From Limnohabitans sp. Rim47 (GTDB lineage: Bacteria; Pseudomonadota; Gammaproteobacteria; Burkholderiales; Burkholderiaceae_C): DNA of 64,000 nt. The stretch lies in contig NZ_FBYA01000003.1 in the NCBI RefSeq assembly GCF_001517545.1, forward strand, positions 63,128-127,127. Reading direction: 5' to 3'. Made by a program: the position numbers and the translations under genes. Of this stretch, positions 26,615 through 35,173 are shown piece after piece (the stretch's first letter is position 1; every line of letters starts with the position of its first letter). A model generated the notes under the pieces. It was not told where the DNA came from. It searched no databases and saw only the letters and a program-made list of their open reading frames with translations.

Positions 26615-27244
26615 ATGAATCTGCGCGGTGAAAATCTGAAGATGGTAGGCAAGCTGGCGGTTGTGACCGCTGGCATGTTCTGCTTCGGCTACGCGCTGGT
26701 TCCTATCTACAAGGCCATCTGCGAGATGACGGGCATCAACATCCTGTCGATTTCAGAGACCCAGATTCCTGGCAATGCCAAGGCGGGTAAAGCGGCCGAA
26801 GTGCTGCGCAACAGCCAGGTCGACACCACTCGCACCATCACCGTCGAGTTCGACGCGAATGTGCGTGGCCCTTGGGAGTTCAAACCCGAAAAGCGCTCCA
26901 TGCAGGTTCACCCGGGTGAACTGAGCACTGTGATGTATGAGTTCCAGAATGTGCAAAACCGCCGCATGGCGGCTCAAGCCATTCCCAGCTATGCACCGCG
27001 CGAAGCGGCCAACCACTTCAACAAGCTCGAATGTTTCTGTTTTAACCAGTACACGTTGGAGCCAGGTGAAAAGAAGTCCTGGCCAGTCGCCTTTGTGATC
27101 GACCCCAAGTTGTCCAAAGACGTCACCACCATCACGCTGTCATACACCTTCTTTGAAGTGGGCGGCAAGACACCTGCCGCACCCACAGCGCCTTTGGCTG
27201 CTGTTGTGCAGCCCGTGGCCGTCAAGTCGGGTCTGGGTTCATGA
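26615..27244 (+). CDS. ctaG: Cytochrome c oxidase assembly protein CtaG/Cox11
   Basis: Copper chaperone delivering copper to CuB of subunit I, 209 residues. One N-terminal membrane anchor (about 13-32) and a periplasmic immunoglobulin-like domain. The copper motif CFCF is present in KLECFCFNQYTLEPGE, and the family text RTITVEFDANVRGPWEF is clear. The ATG has a GACCCGAGA region upstream. Its stop overlaps the DUF2970 start by 4 bp. Confidence 0.97.
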   Translation: MNLRGENLKMVGKLAVVTAGMFCFGYALVPIYKAICEMTGINILSISETQIPGNAKAGKAAEVLRNSQVDTTRTITVEFDANVRGPWEFKPEKRSMQVHPGELSTVMYEFQNVQNRRMAAQAIPSYAPREAANHFNKLECFCFNQYTLEPGEKKSWPVAFVIDPKLSKDVTTITLSYTFFEVGGKTPAAPTAPLAAVVQPVAVKSGLGS

Positions 27245-27468
27245 GCAACCCCAACCTGTCGCCTGAGCGCAAAACATCCTGGGTCCGTACCATTCAGGCT
27301 GTTCTGTGGTCATTTGTTGGCCTTCGCAAGAATGCCGACTGCCAGCAAGATATTGAAAAGCTCAACCCGTTCCACATCATTGGTGTGGGTATCGGGTTGG
27401 CATTTTTATTTGTCCTGGGGCTGATCGCCCTGGTCAATTGGGTTGTGCTTCAGCCAACGGGTCTGTAA
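27241..27468 (+). CDS. DUF2970 single-helix membrane protein
   Basis: Protein of 75 residues with a cytoplasmic N-terminal region (KTSWVRTIQAVLWSFVGLRK), the NPFHIIGVG motif and one membrane helix near the C-terminus. It matches DUF2970, a small protein regularly encoded between ctaG and ctaE in betaproteobacteria. A role in oxidase assembly is inferred from position. It starts inside the ctaG stop (ATGA). Confidence 0.88.
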   Translation: MSNPNLSPERKTSWVRTIQAVLWSFVGLRKNADCQQDIEKLNPFHIIGVGIGLAFLFVLGLIALVNWVVLQPTGL

Positions 27469-27509
27469 GCAGCAAGATTAGAGTTCGAAAGAAGAGAGCA
27501 GGAGTCCCC

Positions 27510-28391
27510 ATGAGTTCAGTCGCACACGGCACCACGCCTTATTACTATGTTCCGCACGAGTCGCGCCATCCCGTCATGGCGGCTATCGGCTTGTTCTTTC
27601 TGATCCTGGGTGCAGGTCAATGGATCAATGGTGCCGATTGGGGCATGTATTGCCTGTTTTTTGGCATGGCTTGGTGGTTGATCGTTTTGTACCAATGGTT
27701 CTCTGAGGCCGTTCAAGAGAGCGAAGGCGGCATGTACGGTCGCAAGATCGATTTGTCTTACCGCTGGAGCATGACCTGGTTCATCTTCTCTGAAGTCATG
27801 TTCTTCGGCGCTTTTTTCACCGCATTGTGGTGGGCCCGTTCGCATTCGGTGCCCGCACTGGGCAGCCTCGACAATGCATTGCTTTGGCCTGACTTCAAAG
27901 CGGCTTGGCCTAGCATGATGGCTGGTGCCACGACATCGCCAGCAGGCATCATTGAGCCCTTCCAGACCGTGGGTCCATTTTGGTTGCCCACCATCAACAC
28001 GGCTTTGTTGTTGACTTCGGGTGTGACTTTGACTATTGCACACCATGCATTGCAGGTAGGTAACCGCAGCAAAACCATCAAGTTCATGTGGATGACGGTG
28101 TTGTTGGGTGTGATTTTCTTGGTCGTGCAGGGTTACGAATACGCCCATGCTTGGGGCGATCTGAACTTGAAGTTGTCCTCCGGCGTTTATGGCTCGACTT
28201 TTTACATGTTGACCGGCTTTCACGGCTTCCACGTTTTTGTCGGCATGTTGATGTTGTTGTTCATCACTTTGCGTTTGCAAAAAGGCCACTTCACCCAAGA
28301 CCGTCACTTCGGTTTTGAGGGCGCTGCCTGGTATTGGCATTTTGTGGACGTGGTTTGGTTGGGCTTGTACATCCTGGTGTATTGGATGTAA
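27510..28391 (+). CDS. ctaE: Cytochrome c oxidase subunit III
   Basis: Membrane subunit of 293 residues with seven helices; stabilises subunit I and proton uptake. Family segments include WWLIVLYQWFSEAVQESEGG, FSEVMFFGAFFTALWW, and FYMLTGFHGFHVFVGM near the C-terminus. The ATG at 27510 (MSSVAHGTTPYYYVPHESRH) has AGGAG upstream; an upstream in-frame start at 27438 would overlap DUF2970. A strong terminator follows 18 bp after the stop. Confidence 0.98.
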   Translation: MSSVAHGTTPYYYVPHESRHPVMAAIGLFFLILGAGQWINGADWGMYCLFFGMAWWLIVLYQWFSEAVQESEGGMYGRKIDLSYRWSMTWFIFSEVMFFGAFFTALWWARSHSVPALGSLDNALLWPDFKAAWPSMMAGATTSPAGIIEPFQTVGPFWLPTINTALLLTSGVTLTIAHHALQVGNRSKTIKFMWMTVLLGVIFLVVQGYEYAHAWGDLNLKLSSGVYGSTFYMLTGFHGFHVFVGMLMLLFITLRLQKGHFTQDRHFGFEGAAWYWHFVDVVWLGLYILVYWM

Positions 28392-28409
28392 GTCCGGTAT
28401 GGCCTGTGC

Positions 28410-28435
28410 AAAAAAGCGCCCTTGGGCGCTTTTTT
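28410..28435. terminator. Strong bidirectional terminator after ctaE
   Basis: AAAAAAGCGCC pairs with GGCGCTTTTTT around a CTTG loop, with A- and T-runs as part of the stem, so it can work on both strands. It closes the ctaC-ctaE unit and could also stop transcription from the convergent DUF2909 gene. Confidence 0.85.
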
Positions 28436-28522
28436 GTTGCTGGAAAGGTGGGCTTGGTTTGAGTGGGCGAAATTTGTGCCGTCCGAAGGCGGAACCAATT
28501 TAGCAATCCCCGATAAAACCCA

Positions 28523-28756
28523 TCAAGCGCCTGGCGGAATGCCCGTGGGCTGTATCCAGCCCATCTTCCATGAAATCAGCACGCAGATGAAGAGGACAAT
28601 CGAGAACCCAACGCGAAAGGCCAGCGCTGTGGCCATGTTGTTTTTTTTGGGCAGCTGCTCTTCAGGCGATGCAGGTCGGCCCCGCATCATGTGGACCAAA
28701 GCCCAGACCAGACTCGCCAAGATGGCAACAAATGCAATGGCAACCAGAATTTTCAT
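28523..28756 (-). CDS. DUF2909 twin-transmembrane protein
   Basis: A 77-residue protein with two membrane helices (about 3-24 and 48-70) joined by a polar loop containing MMRGRPASPEEQLPKKNN. It belongs to DUF2909, seen beside cytochrome oxidase genes in this group; function unknown. The ATG at 28756 gives MKILVAIAFVA. It is the only minus-strand gene inside the oxidase cluster and starts 14 bp from the divergent surf1 start, so the two must share a compact promoter region. Confidence 0.82.
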   Translation of the reverse strand: MKILVAIAFVAILASLVWALVHMMRGRPASPEEQLPKKNNMATALAFRVGFSIVLFICVLISWKMGWIQPTGIPPGA

Positions 28757-28770
28757 GAGCACATTATCCA

Positions 28771-29514
28771 ATGACTGAGAAATCCCCGATCTGGCAAAGA
28801 TGGTTGGTGCTTGGCATGGCCCTATTGGGCATGAGCGTCACCTTTTCCTTGGGTCTGTGGCAACTGGGTCGCGCAGCCGAAAAAACAGCCTTCCAAGACG
28901 CCAAAACACAGCAAGCAGACAAAGTGACCTTGGATGGCCGCACCTTGGGGTCTGCGCTGGATGATCAAGCGCAACGCGCAGGGTTGATACATCGGCGCAT
29001 GGTGCTGATGGGCCGCTGGTTGCCGCAGCATTCTGTGTTTCTGGAAAACCGCCAGATGAATGCCAAGCCGGGGTTTTTCGTGCTGACGCCCTTGCAAATT
29101 GAGGGCACGAATGGGGTGATTTTGGTGCAGCGCGGTTGGGCGCAGCGGTCGTTTAACGATCGGGCAGCGTTGCCAGCTATCCAGACCCCCGAGGGACAAG
29201 TCAAAGTTGAGGGGCATTTGGCCCCATGGCCATCAAGGCTCTACGATTTTGGCGGAGTTGAACAAGGCCCGATACGGCAAAATCTCGACCTGCAAGCATT
29301 TCGCCAAGAAACCGGTCTGGGTTTGCTGGAAGTTTCTTTGTTGCAGTCAGGCCCGGCTTCTGAAGGGCTGCTGCGTGAATGGCCTGTGGTGGCCAGTGGT
29401 GTCGAAAAGCACTACGGATACGCATTTCAATGGTTTGGCCTGAGTGGTCTGATCGCTTTACTTTATGTCTGGTTTCAAATTGTCCAACCCCGCCGCCAAA
29501 AAAGAACTGCCTGA
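28771..29514 (+). CDS. SURF1-family cytochrome oxidase assembly protein
   Basis: Membrane protein of 247 residues required for insertion of haem a into subunit I. Two helices at the ends (about 10-30 and 220-238) hold a periplasmic domain; family motifs GLWQLGRAAEK at the N-terminus, VLVQRGWAQRS in the middle and EKHYGYAFQWFGLSGL at the end are present. It opens the second half of the oxidase cluster (assembly and haem A genes). Confidence 0.95.
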   Translation: MTEKSPIWQRWLVLGMALLGMSVTFSLGLWQLGRAAEKTAFQDAKTQQADKVTLDGRTLGSALDDQAQRAGLIHRRMVLMGRWLPQHSVFLENRQMNAKPGFFVLTPLQIEGTNGVILVQRGWAQRSFNDRAALPAIQTPEGQVKVEGHLAPWPSRLYDFGGVEQGPIRQNLDLQAFRQETGLGLLEVSLLQSGPASEGLLREWPVVASGVEKHYGYAFQWFGLSGLIALLYVWFQIVQPRRQKRTA

Positions 29515-30178
29515 CAGCCCCTTGTCTATGACGGTGCATGACATGCCCTTGCCGGGCGATGTGGTGCAGGCCGATGCGCAACGCACGCGCATGGGCCGCT
29601 GGAAGATGATTGCCATGATGCTGATCTGCGCCTCGCCTGTCATGGCCTCGTATTTCACTTATTACGTGTTGCGCCCAGAGGGGCGTCGTGTTTATGGCGA
29701 ACTGATTCAGCCGCAAAAAGACATGCCCCAAGCCACCGCTAAAAACCTGCAAGGTGAGCCTGTGACCTTGGACAGCCTGCGCGGTCAGTGGTTGCTGGTC
29801 ACGGTGTCCTCGGGTGCTTGCGACGAGCGGTGCCAGCAAAACCTTTATTTCCAGCGCCAGTTGCGCGAAATTTTGGGTCGTGACAAAGACCGTGTGGACC
29901 GGCTCTGGCTGGTCAGCGATGACGCACCTGTGGCGCAAACGCTGTTGCCCGCACTGAGCACGGCCCATGTGCTTCGGCTGGACAAGGCCAGTGTGCAAAG
30001 CTGGATCAGCCCCGCTGCAGGGCAGCAGCTGCAAGACCATTTGTATGTGGTCGACCCGATGGGCAATTTCATGATGCGTTTCCCAGCTCACATGGACGTG
30101 CCCAGTGCTTCCAAAGCCAAGCGCGATCTGGAGCGTTTGCTCAAGGCGTCAGCTTCTTGGGACAAGGCCGGGCGATAA
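29465..30178 (+). CDS. Membrane-anchored thioredoxin-fold protein of the oxidase cluster (SCO-like)
   Basis: Protein of up to 237 residues with one membrane helix at about 46-66 and a periplasmic domain reminiscent of SCO/thioredoxin proteins. The region LVTVSSGACDERCQ contains a CxxxC pair like the copper site of SCO proteins, and DHLYVVDPMGNFMMRF matches the end of that fold. The distal histidine of true SCO is not evident. The first ATG at 29465 lies 50 bp inside surf1; an ATG at 29528 after the surf1 stop is an alternative. Neither has a clear ribosome site. Followed by ctaA after 3 bp. Confidence 0.75.
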   Translation: MSGFKLSNPAAKKELPDSPLSMTVHDMPLPGDVVQADAQRTRMGRWKMIAMMLICASPVMASYFTYYVLRPEGRRVYGELIQPQKDMPQATAKNLQGEPVTLDSLRGQWLLVTVSSGACDERCQQNLYFQRQLREILGRDKDRVDRLWLVSDDAPVAQTLLPALSTAHVLRLDKASVQSWISPAAGQQLQDHLYVVDPMGNFMMRFPAHMDVPSASKAKRDLERLLKASASWDKAGR

Positions 30179-30181
30179 AAC

Positions 30182-31312
30182 ATGACCGAAGTTGACCTGT
30201 ACAACCTCGCGCCGACTTTGCAGCTCATGGCTGTGGGATTGGCTGTGGCGGCATTGCCCTTGGGCTGGTGGCTCTGGCGGCAACGCAACGCCACGCCGTC
30301 TGGGCGTTTGAAGGCCCTGACCCTCATCACCTTGTTCCTGACGTTTGACCTCGTGTTGTTCGGTGCCTTTACTCGCCTGACTGATTCGGGACTGGGTTGC
30401 CCGGACTGGCCCGGTTGCTATGGCAGCGCCAGCCCGATGGGCGCCAGCACCCACATCACTGCAGCCCAAACCGCCATGCCCACTGGCCCTGTGACGCAAA
30501 GCAAAGCCTGGATCGAGATGGTGCACCGCTATGTGGCAAGTGGTGTGGGGGTGTTGATCCTGAGCTTGGCCCTCATGACTTGGTGGCAGCGCCGCCAAAG
30601 GAACAGCATCAACCCCTGGTGGCCCACCTTCACCCTGGTGTGGGTGTGTTTGCAAGGCGCCTTTGGGGCACTGACCGTCACCATGAAGTTGTTTCCGGCC
30701 ATCGTCACCTTGCACCTCATGTTTGGCATTGGCTTGTTGGCCTTGCTGATGGCGCAGGCCGTGCGCTATGGCGAAGCAGGCGCAAGGCCCGTACCGGCGG
30801 GTTTGCGCGCGGGCATATGGGCTGGCTTTGTCTTGTTGTGGCTGCAAATTGCTTTGGGTGGATGGGTCAGCACCAATTACGCGGTCTTGGCTTGCCCCGA
30901 TTTCCCGACCTGCAATGGGCAATGGCTCCCTGCGATGGACTGGCAGGGATTTAGCCTTTGGCGCGAGTTGGGTCACACTCCCGACGGCCAGATCCTGCCC
31001 TTCGTGTCCCTGTCGTCCATTCACTTTGTGCACCGCTCGGCCGCCTGGGTGGTGCTGGCGGTGTTGGTGTGGTTGGGTTGGCGTTTACGACAGCAACCAG
31101 GCCTCGTACCTGCTGGCCGCTGGTTGTTGCGCTTGTCGGCCCTCCAGTTCATTACTGGTCTGAGCAATGTCGTGCTGGGCTGGCCTTTGCTGGCCGCGGT
31201 GCTGCACACCGGTGGTGCAGCTGCCATGGTTGTCACCTTGACCTGGGCGCTGTGCGTCAGCCGCACCGAATTTTCTTCTCGTTCACTTACCCCATCAAGG
31301 CCCGTCGCATGA
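30182..31312 (+). CDS. ctaA: Haem A synthase (COX15/CtaA)
   Basis: Converts haem O to haem A in the inner membrane. The protein has 376 residues and eight helices. The family motif [21 protein letters not shown] begins near residue 61, with a second cysteine-bearing loop [14 protein letters not shown]; histidine ligands lie in EMVHRYVAS and [11 protein letters not shown]. Its stop overlaps the ctaB start by 4 bp, so haem O and haem A synthesis are translationally coupled. Confidence 0.97.
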   Translation: MTEVDLYNLAPTLQLMAVGLAVAALPLGWWLWRQRNATPSGRLKALTLITLFLTFDLVLFGAFTRLTDSGLGCPDWPGCYGSASPMGASTHITAAQTAMPTGPVTQSKAWIEMVHRYVASGVGVLILSLALMTWWQRRQRNSINPWWPTFTLVWVCLQGAFGALTVTMKLFPAIVTLHLMFGIGLLALLMAQAVRYGEAGARPVPAGLRAGIWAGFVLLWLQIALGGWVSTNYAVLACPDFPTCNGQWLPAMDWQGFSLWRELGHTPDGQILPFVSLSSIHFVHRSAAWVVLAVLVWLGWRLRQQPGLVPAGRWLLRLSALQFITGLSNVVLGWPLLAAVLHTGGAAAMVVTLTWALCVSRTEFSSRSLTPSRPVA

Positions 31313-32205
31313 CTGCAGCCACTGCCCCATTGCCAACATCTGCTTGGCGCCAGTATTACGCACTGACCAAGCCGCGCGTGGTTCAACTGATCGTTTTTTG
31401 TGCCTTGATCGGGATGGTCCTTGCCGTGCCGGGTGCACCCAGCATGGCCGAGTTGAGGTTGGGGCTGTGGGCTTGCGTCGGCATCTGGCTGGTGGCGGGT
31501 GCGGCGGCGGCTTTCAATTGCCTGGTCGAAAAAACCATCGATGCCAAGATGAAACGCACCGCCTGGCGTCCGACCGCCAAGGGCGAGTTGAGTGACCGCC
31601 AAGCCTTGTTGTTTTCAGCTGTTCTGTGCGCGTTGGGCTCGGCTGTGTTGTATTTGATGGTCAACCCACTCACCATGTGGCTGACTTTTGCTACGTTCGT
31701 GGGATATGCCATTGTCTACACCGTGATTTTGAAACCGCTCACGCCACAAAATATCGTGATCGGTGGGGCCAGCGGAGCCATGCCTCCGGTGCTGGGTTGG
31801 GCGGCCATGACGGGCCAGGTGGGGCCAGAAGCGCTGATCTTGTTCTTGATTATTTTCTTGTGGACACCGCCGCACTTCTGGGCACTGGCCTTGTATCGGG
31901 TGGAGGATTACCGCAAGTCCGGCCTGCCCATGTTGCCCGTGACGCACGGCAATGAATTCACGCGTCTGCAAATTCTGCTTTACACCGTCGTTCTGATGGC
32001 GTCTTGCCTCATGCCTTTTGTTTATGGCATGAGCTCATGGTTGTATCTGGTTGTCGCCGTGGTGCTGAGCATCGGCTTCATAGGCTATGCGGTGGCGCTG
32101 TACCGTGAATATTCGGACGAATTGGCGCGCAAAACTTTCCGTTTTTCACTGATTCATCTGAGCGCCTTGTTTGCCGCCTTGCTGTTCGATCACTATATTT
32201 TTTAA
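31309..32205 (+). CDS. ctaB: Protohaem IX farnesyltransferase (haem O synthase)
   Basis: UbiA-type prenyltransferase of 298 residues adding farnesyl to haem B. Start motif [13 protein letters not shown], first Asp-rich site [19 protein letters not shown], and second motif [24 protein letters not shown] are all present. Nine hydrophobic helices. The open frame continues upstream within ctaA, but the ATG at 31309 ([11 protein letters not shown]) sits in the ATGA overlap and matches the family N-terminus. Confidence 0.97.
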   Translation: MTAATAPLPTSAWRQYYALTKPRVVQLIVFCALIGMVLAVPGAPSMAELRLGLWACVGIWLVAGAAAAFNCLVEKTIDAKMKRTAWRPTAKGELSDRQALLFSAVLCALGSAVLYLMVNPLTMWLTFATFVGYAIVYTVILKPLTPQNIVIGGASGAMPPVLGWAAMTGQVGPEALILFLIIFLWTPPHFWALALYRVEDYRKSGLPMLPVTHGNEFTRLQILLYTVVLMASCLMPFVYGMSSWLYLVVAVVLSIGFIGYAVALYREYSDELARKTFRFSLIHLSALFAALLFDHYIF

Positions 32206-32213
32206 GGCTCACC

Positions 32214-32822
32214 ATGGCGCAATTCAGAATTTTCTCCAAGTGGGCCTTGGCACTGGGCATGGTCGGCAGTGTGTCGACTTTTGTGGGTTGTGGCCAGGAA
32301 AAGCCCGCATTTCGCGGTGTGGACATCACCGGCGCTGACTATGCACAAGGCTGGGAACTGAGTGACCAGAATGGCCAGGTCCGTACCTTGAAAGACTATG
32401 CCGGCAAGGCGGTTGTGGTGTTTTTTGGCTATACCCAATGCCCTGATGTTTGCCCTACTGCTTTGCAAGAGATGGCCGAGGCCAAGCAATTATTGGGGGC
32501 CGATGGGGCGCGTTTGCAAAGCATTTTCATCACGGTCGACCCCGAGCGTGACACCCCCGAGCTTTTGCAGGCCTATATGGCCAATTTCGGGGCCGACTTT
32601 GTGGCCTTGCGTCCCACAGCCGAGCAACTGCCCAAAGTCACCAAAGACTTCAAGATCTATTACAAAAAGGTCGAAGGCAAAACCCCTACCAGCTACACCA
32701 TGGACCACTCTGCAGGCAGCTTCACCTTTGATCCGCAGGGCCGCATTCGTCTGTACAACCGCCACGCCAGTGGTGCGGCAGCGCTGGCAGCCGATGTCAA
32801 AATTTTGCTCAGCGGCAAGTGA
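32214..32822 (+). CDS. SCO1/SenC-family copper chaperone
   Basis: Delivers copper to CuA of subunit II. Lipoprotein-like signal with Cys26 (STFVGCGQ), then a thioredoxin-fold domain with copper ligands in CPDVCP and the distal histidine in TMDHSAGSF; TVDPERDTPE is the family signature. 202 residues, normal length. It closes the surf1-ctaA-ctaB-sco run. The 75 bp before the next, convergent gene contain only a weak 7-bp hairpin without T-run. Confidence 0.95.
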   Translation: MAQFRIFSKWALALGMVGSVSTFVGCGQEKPAFRGVDITGADYAQGWELSDQNGQVRTLKDYAGKAVVVFFGYTQCPDVCPTALQEMAEAKQLLGADGARLQSIFITVDPERDTPELLQAYMANFGADFVALRPTAEQLPKVTKDFKIYYKKVEGKTPTSYTMDHSAGSFTFDPQGRIRLYNRHASGAAALAADVKILLSGK

Positions 32823-32897
32823 TGCAGGCGGGCACCGACGGCGCTTGATTCCCCTGAGTGCCACTGCTAGAGGGACGGCACCGGCACTCGCAGGTGA

Positions 32898-33890
32898 TCA
32901 ATTCAGTTCGATTTTTTGACTGTGAATGATCTCGCCCAAAGCCTGGGTGTCTGCATCGATGCGGTTGCGCAAACCTTCGGGCGAAGAGCCCACCACTTGC
33001 CAGCCCTGCTGAAACAAGCGTGCCCGCATGTCAGAGCTGCGCACGATGTCGCTGACCACCGCCGACAATTTGCTGGCCACGGCCGCTGGCATCGAAACGG
33101 GAGCGGCTACGGCATTCCAGATCTCGAGCTGGTAGTTTTTCACGCCGATCTCGGCCAGACTGGGCACCTCGGGTGCGACTGGGCTGCGCCCAGTGCTGGT
33201 GGTGCCGATGGCTCTTAATTTGCCAGCTTTCACCTGAGCAGCCGCCATGGCCGGCGGCAGCAAGGCCAATTGCACTTGGCCGCCCAGCATGGCTGTGATG
33301 ATTTGCGGGTTGCCAGGGTAGGGCACATGCACGGGGGCGATGCCTGCCTTGCTTTTCAGCAGCTCCATGCCCAAATGCGCGACTGTGCCCACCCCGGGCG
33401 AGGCATAGCTGAGCGTGTTGCCCGCTTTTTGGGCTTGGGTCAGCCACTCGGCTGCAGTCTGGCCGGGCGCATTGGCAGGCACGGTGAGGACCAAGGGGGC
33501 TTTGCCGATCAGGCTGATCGGTGCCAGATCTTTCAAGGGGTCGTACGGTACTTTGGGGTTCAGGATGCGGGCAATCGTCATGTTGCCGTTGATCATCAAA
33601 CCCAAGGTGTGGCCATCGGTGGACTTGGCCACAAAATCGGCCGCGATGTTGCCACCGGCACCGACCTTGTTTTCCACCACGACGTTTTGGCCCAGTGCTT
33701 TGGCCAAAGGCTCTGCCAAAGCCCGAGCGCTCAGGTCGGGGCTGGAGCCTGCTGGAAAGCCCACCACCAAGCGCACGGTTTGGGTGGGCCAATCGGCGGC
33801 CCAAGCCGGGGCCATGACCAGTGCCAGAAATGCGCAGGTGGCACGCCGCGCCCAGCGGGGTGCAAATGGTAACCGCTTGGCGATGTTCAT
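32898..33890 (-). CDS. Tripartite tricarboxylate transporter (Bug/TctC) binding protein, orphan
   Basis: Periplasmic solute-binding protein of 330 residues with a signal peptide ending near APAWA at about 31. The fold signature TVRLVVGFPAGSSPDLSARA and the VVENKVGAGGNIAADFVAKS loop are typical of Bug proteins that bind carboxylates. The start at 33890 has GAGGAATT upstream. No permease genes adjoin it, so it must share a TctAB pair elsewhere, possibly that at 47134-49146, or act as a sensor. Ligand unknown. Confidence 0.92.
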   Translation of the reverse strand: MNIAKRLPFAPRWARRATCAFLALVMAPAWAADWPTQTVRLVVGFPAGSSPDLSARALAEPLAKALGQNVVVENKVGAGGNIAADFVAKSTDGHTLGLMINGNMTIARILNPKVPYDPLKDLAPISLIGKAPLVLTVPANAPGQTAAEWLTQAQKAGNTLSYASPGVGTVAHLGMELLKSKAGIAPVHVPYPGNPQIITAMLGGQVQLALLPPAMAAAQVKAGKLRAIGTTSTGRSPVAPEVPSLAEIGVKNYQLEIWNAVAAPVSMPAAVASKLSAVVSDIVRSSDMRARLFQQGWQVVGSSPEGLRNRIDADTQALGEIIHSQKIELN

Positions 33891-33974
33891 GGGGAATTCC
33901 TCAAGACGCAAAACAGCCGTCACTTTAGCGCACCGCGGCCACTTGTTTGGGGATCGGCCTCGGCTCTGACAGCC

Positions 33975-34001
33975 CAAAAAATACCCGGTCAAGACCGGGT
34001 A
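33975..34001 (-). terminator. Terminator of rpoH
   Basis: On the minus strand TACCCGGTC and GACCGGGTA form a nine-pair arm sequence with a TT centre (inner pairs open for the loop), followed by six T residues (33981-33976). It lies 48 bp after the rpoH stop and before the TTT binding-protein gene, separating the two. Confidence 0.8.
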
Positions 34002-34048
34002 CATGGCAAAAGGGGAGGCAAAACGTGAAGGCAAAAGCCTGCGGGTGC

Positions 34049-34981
34049 TCAGGCAAATTCGACCAGCGCCTTTTTCATTTTTTTCATGGCCGCCACTTCG
34101 ATCTGGCGGATGCGCTCAGCGCTCACGCCGTATTCGTCGGCCAGGTCGTGCAAAGTCATGCCACCGGAACCGTTGTCGTTCACCTTGAGCCAACGCTCTT
34201 CCACGATGCGACGGCTGCGTTCGTCCAGCGCATTGAGCGCCGTGGCCAAGCCATCGCTGGCCATCACGTCACGCTGGTGCGCTTCGATCATGGCCGTGGG
34301 TTCGTGGTTGACATCGGCCAAATAGGCGATCGGGCCAAAAGCCTGTTCACCATCATCGGATGGCGCGGGGTCCAAAAGCACATCGCCGCCAGACATGCGC
34401 ATTTCCATCTCGCGCACTTCTTCGCGCTTGACGTTCAGGCTGTGGGCCATCGAGTCAACCTGATCTGGTGTCAGCGTGTCGCGGTGCGTGCCTTCATCGG
34501 CGTCAGCTTTGTAGCTTTGCTTCATCGAGCGCAGATTGAAAAACAGTTTGCGCTGGGCTTTGGTCGTGGCGACTTTGACCATGCGCCAGTTTTTCAGGAT
34601 GTATTCGTGAATCTCGGCCTTGATCCAGTGCAGCGCGTAGCTCACCAGTCGCACGCCTTGGTCGGGGTCAAAGCGTTTGACGGCCTTCATCAAGCCCACA
34701 TTGCCCTCTTGGATCAGGTCGCCATGGGGCAGGCCATAGCCCAAGTATTGGCGCGACACCGACACCACCAAACGCAGGTGCGAGAGCACCAGCTTGCGGG
34801 CGGCTTCGATGTCGTCGTTGGCCTTGAGCTGGCGGGCGGCCTCTTGCTCTTCCTCAAGGGTGAGCATGGGCATGCGGTTGACCGCAGAAATGTAAGCGTC
34901 CAGATGGCCGAGCGAGGGCACCACAGCCCATGGATTGCTCAGCGTCATCGCAGTGGTGGGCGAACCAGTTTGAATGTTCAT
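34049..34981 (-). CDS. rpoH: Heat-shock sigma factor RpoH (sigma-32)
   Basis: Sigma factor of 310 residues directing RNA polymerase to chaperone and protease genes. Region 2 (LVLSHLRLVVSVSRQYLGYG, DLIQEGNVGLMKAVKRFDP), the RpoH box QRKLFFNLR, and region 4 helix-turn-helix (LADEYGVSAERIRQIEVAAM) are present. The ATG at 34981 has AGGAGTTCTG upstream; earlier in-frame codons would run through the operator. A CIRCE element 30 bp upstream implies repression by HrcA. Confidence 0.97.
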   Translation of the reverse strand: MNIQTGSPTTAMTLSNPWAVVPSLGHLDAYISAVNRMPMLTLEEEQEAARQLKANDDIEAARKLVLSHLRLVVSVSRQYLGYGLPHGDLIQEGNVGLMKAVKRFDPDQGVRLVSYALHWIKAEIHEYILKNWRMVKVATTKAQRKLFFNLRSMKQSYKADADEGTHRDTLTPDQVDSMAHSLNVKREEVREMEMRMSGGDVLLDPAPSDDGEQAFGPIAYLADVNHEPTAMIEAHQRDVMASDGLATALNALDERSRRIVEERWLKVNDNGSGGMTLHDLADEYGVSAERIRQIEVAAMKKMKKALVEFA

Positions 34982-35010
34982 ACCAGAACTCCTTTCAGAA
35001 TACTGAGATA

Positions 35011-35037
35011 TTAGCACTCCGCAGGGGAGAGTGCTAA
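35011..35037. promoter_or_regulatory. CIRCE element (HrcA operator) upstream of rpoH
   Basis: TTAGCACTC (35011-35019), nine bases, GAGTGCTAA (35029-35037): identical to the CIRCE consensus arms and spacing. It lies 30-56 bp upstream of the rpoH start, where HrcA binding would block transcription. A chance match to an 18-base pattern with fixed spacing is very unlikely. The rest of 35038-35173 shows an 8-bp hairpin at 35048-35068 but no gene. Confidence 0.95.
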
Positions 35038-35173
35038 GTGGTGTGGGCTGATGCCGCGAGGGCATCAGGGTTTTCCATGATTTTGCAGGGCCTTACAGTC
35101 GGCGGTCTGTGGGCTGGCTGACATTCCAGACCCTTATTTCGGCGTGATCTGTGGCTTGAATTTGGCTGGGCAA

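Noticed and set aside
35048..35068. Hairpin CTGATGCC/GGCATCAG between rpoH and ftsY
   Set aside because: On the minus strand, where ftsY is transcribed, no T-run follows, and on the plus strand there is no gene for it to terminate. Not called as a terminator.
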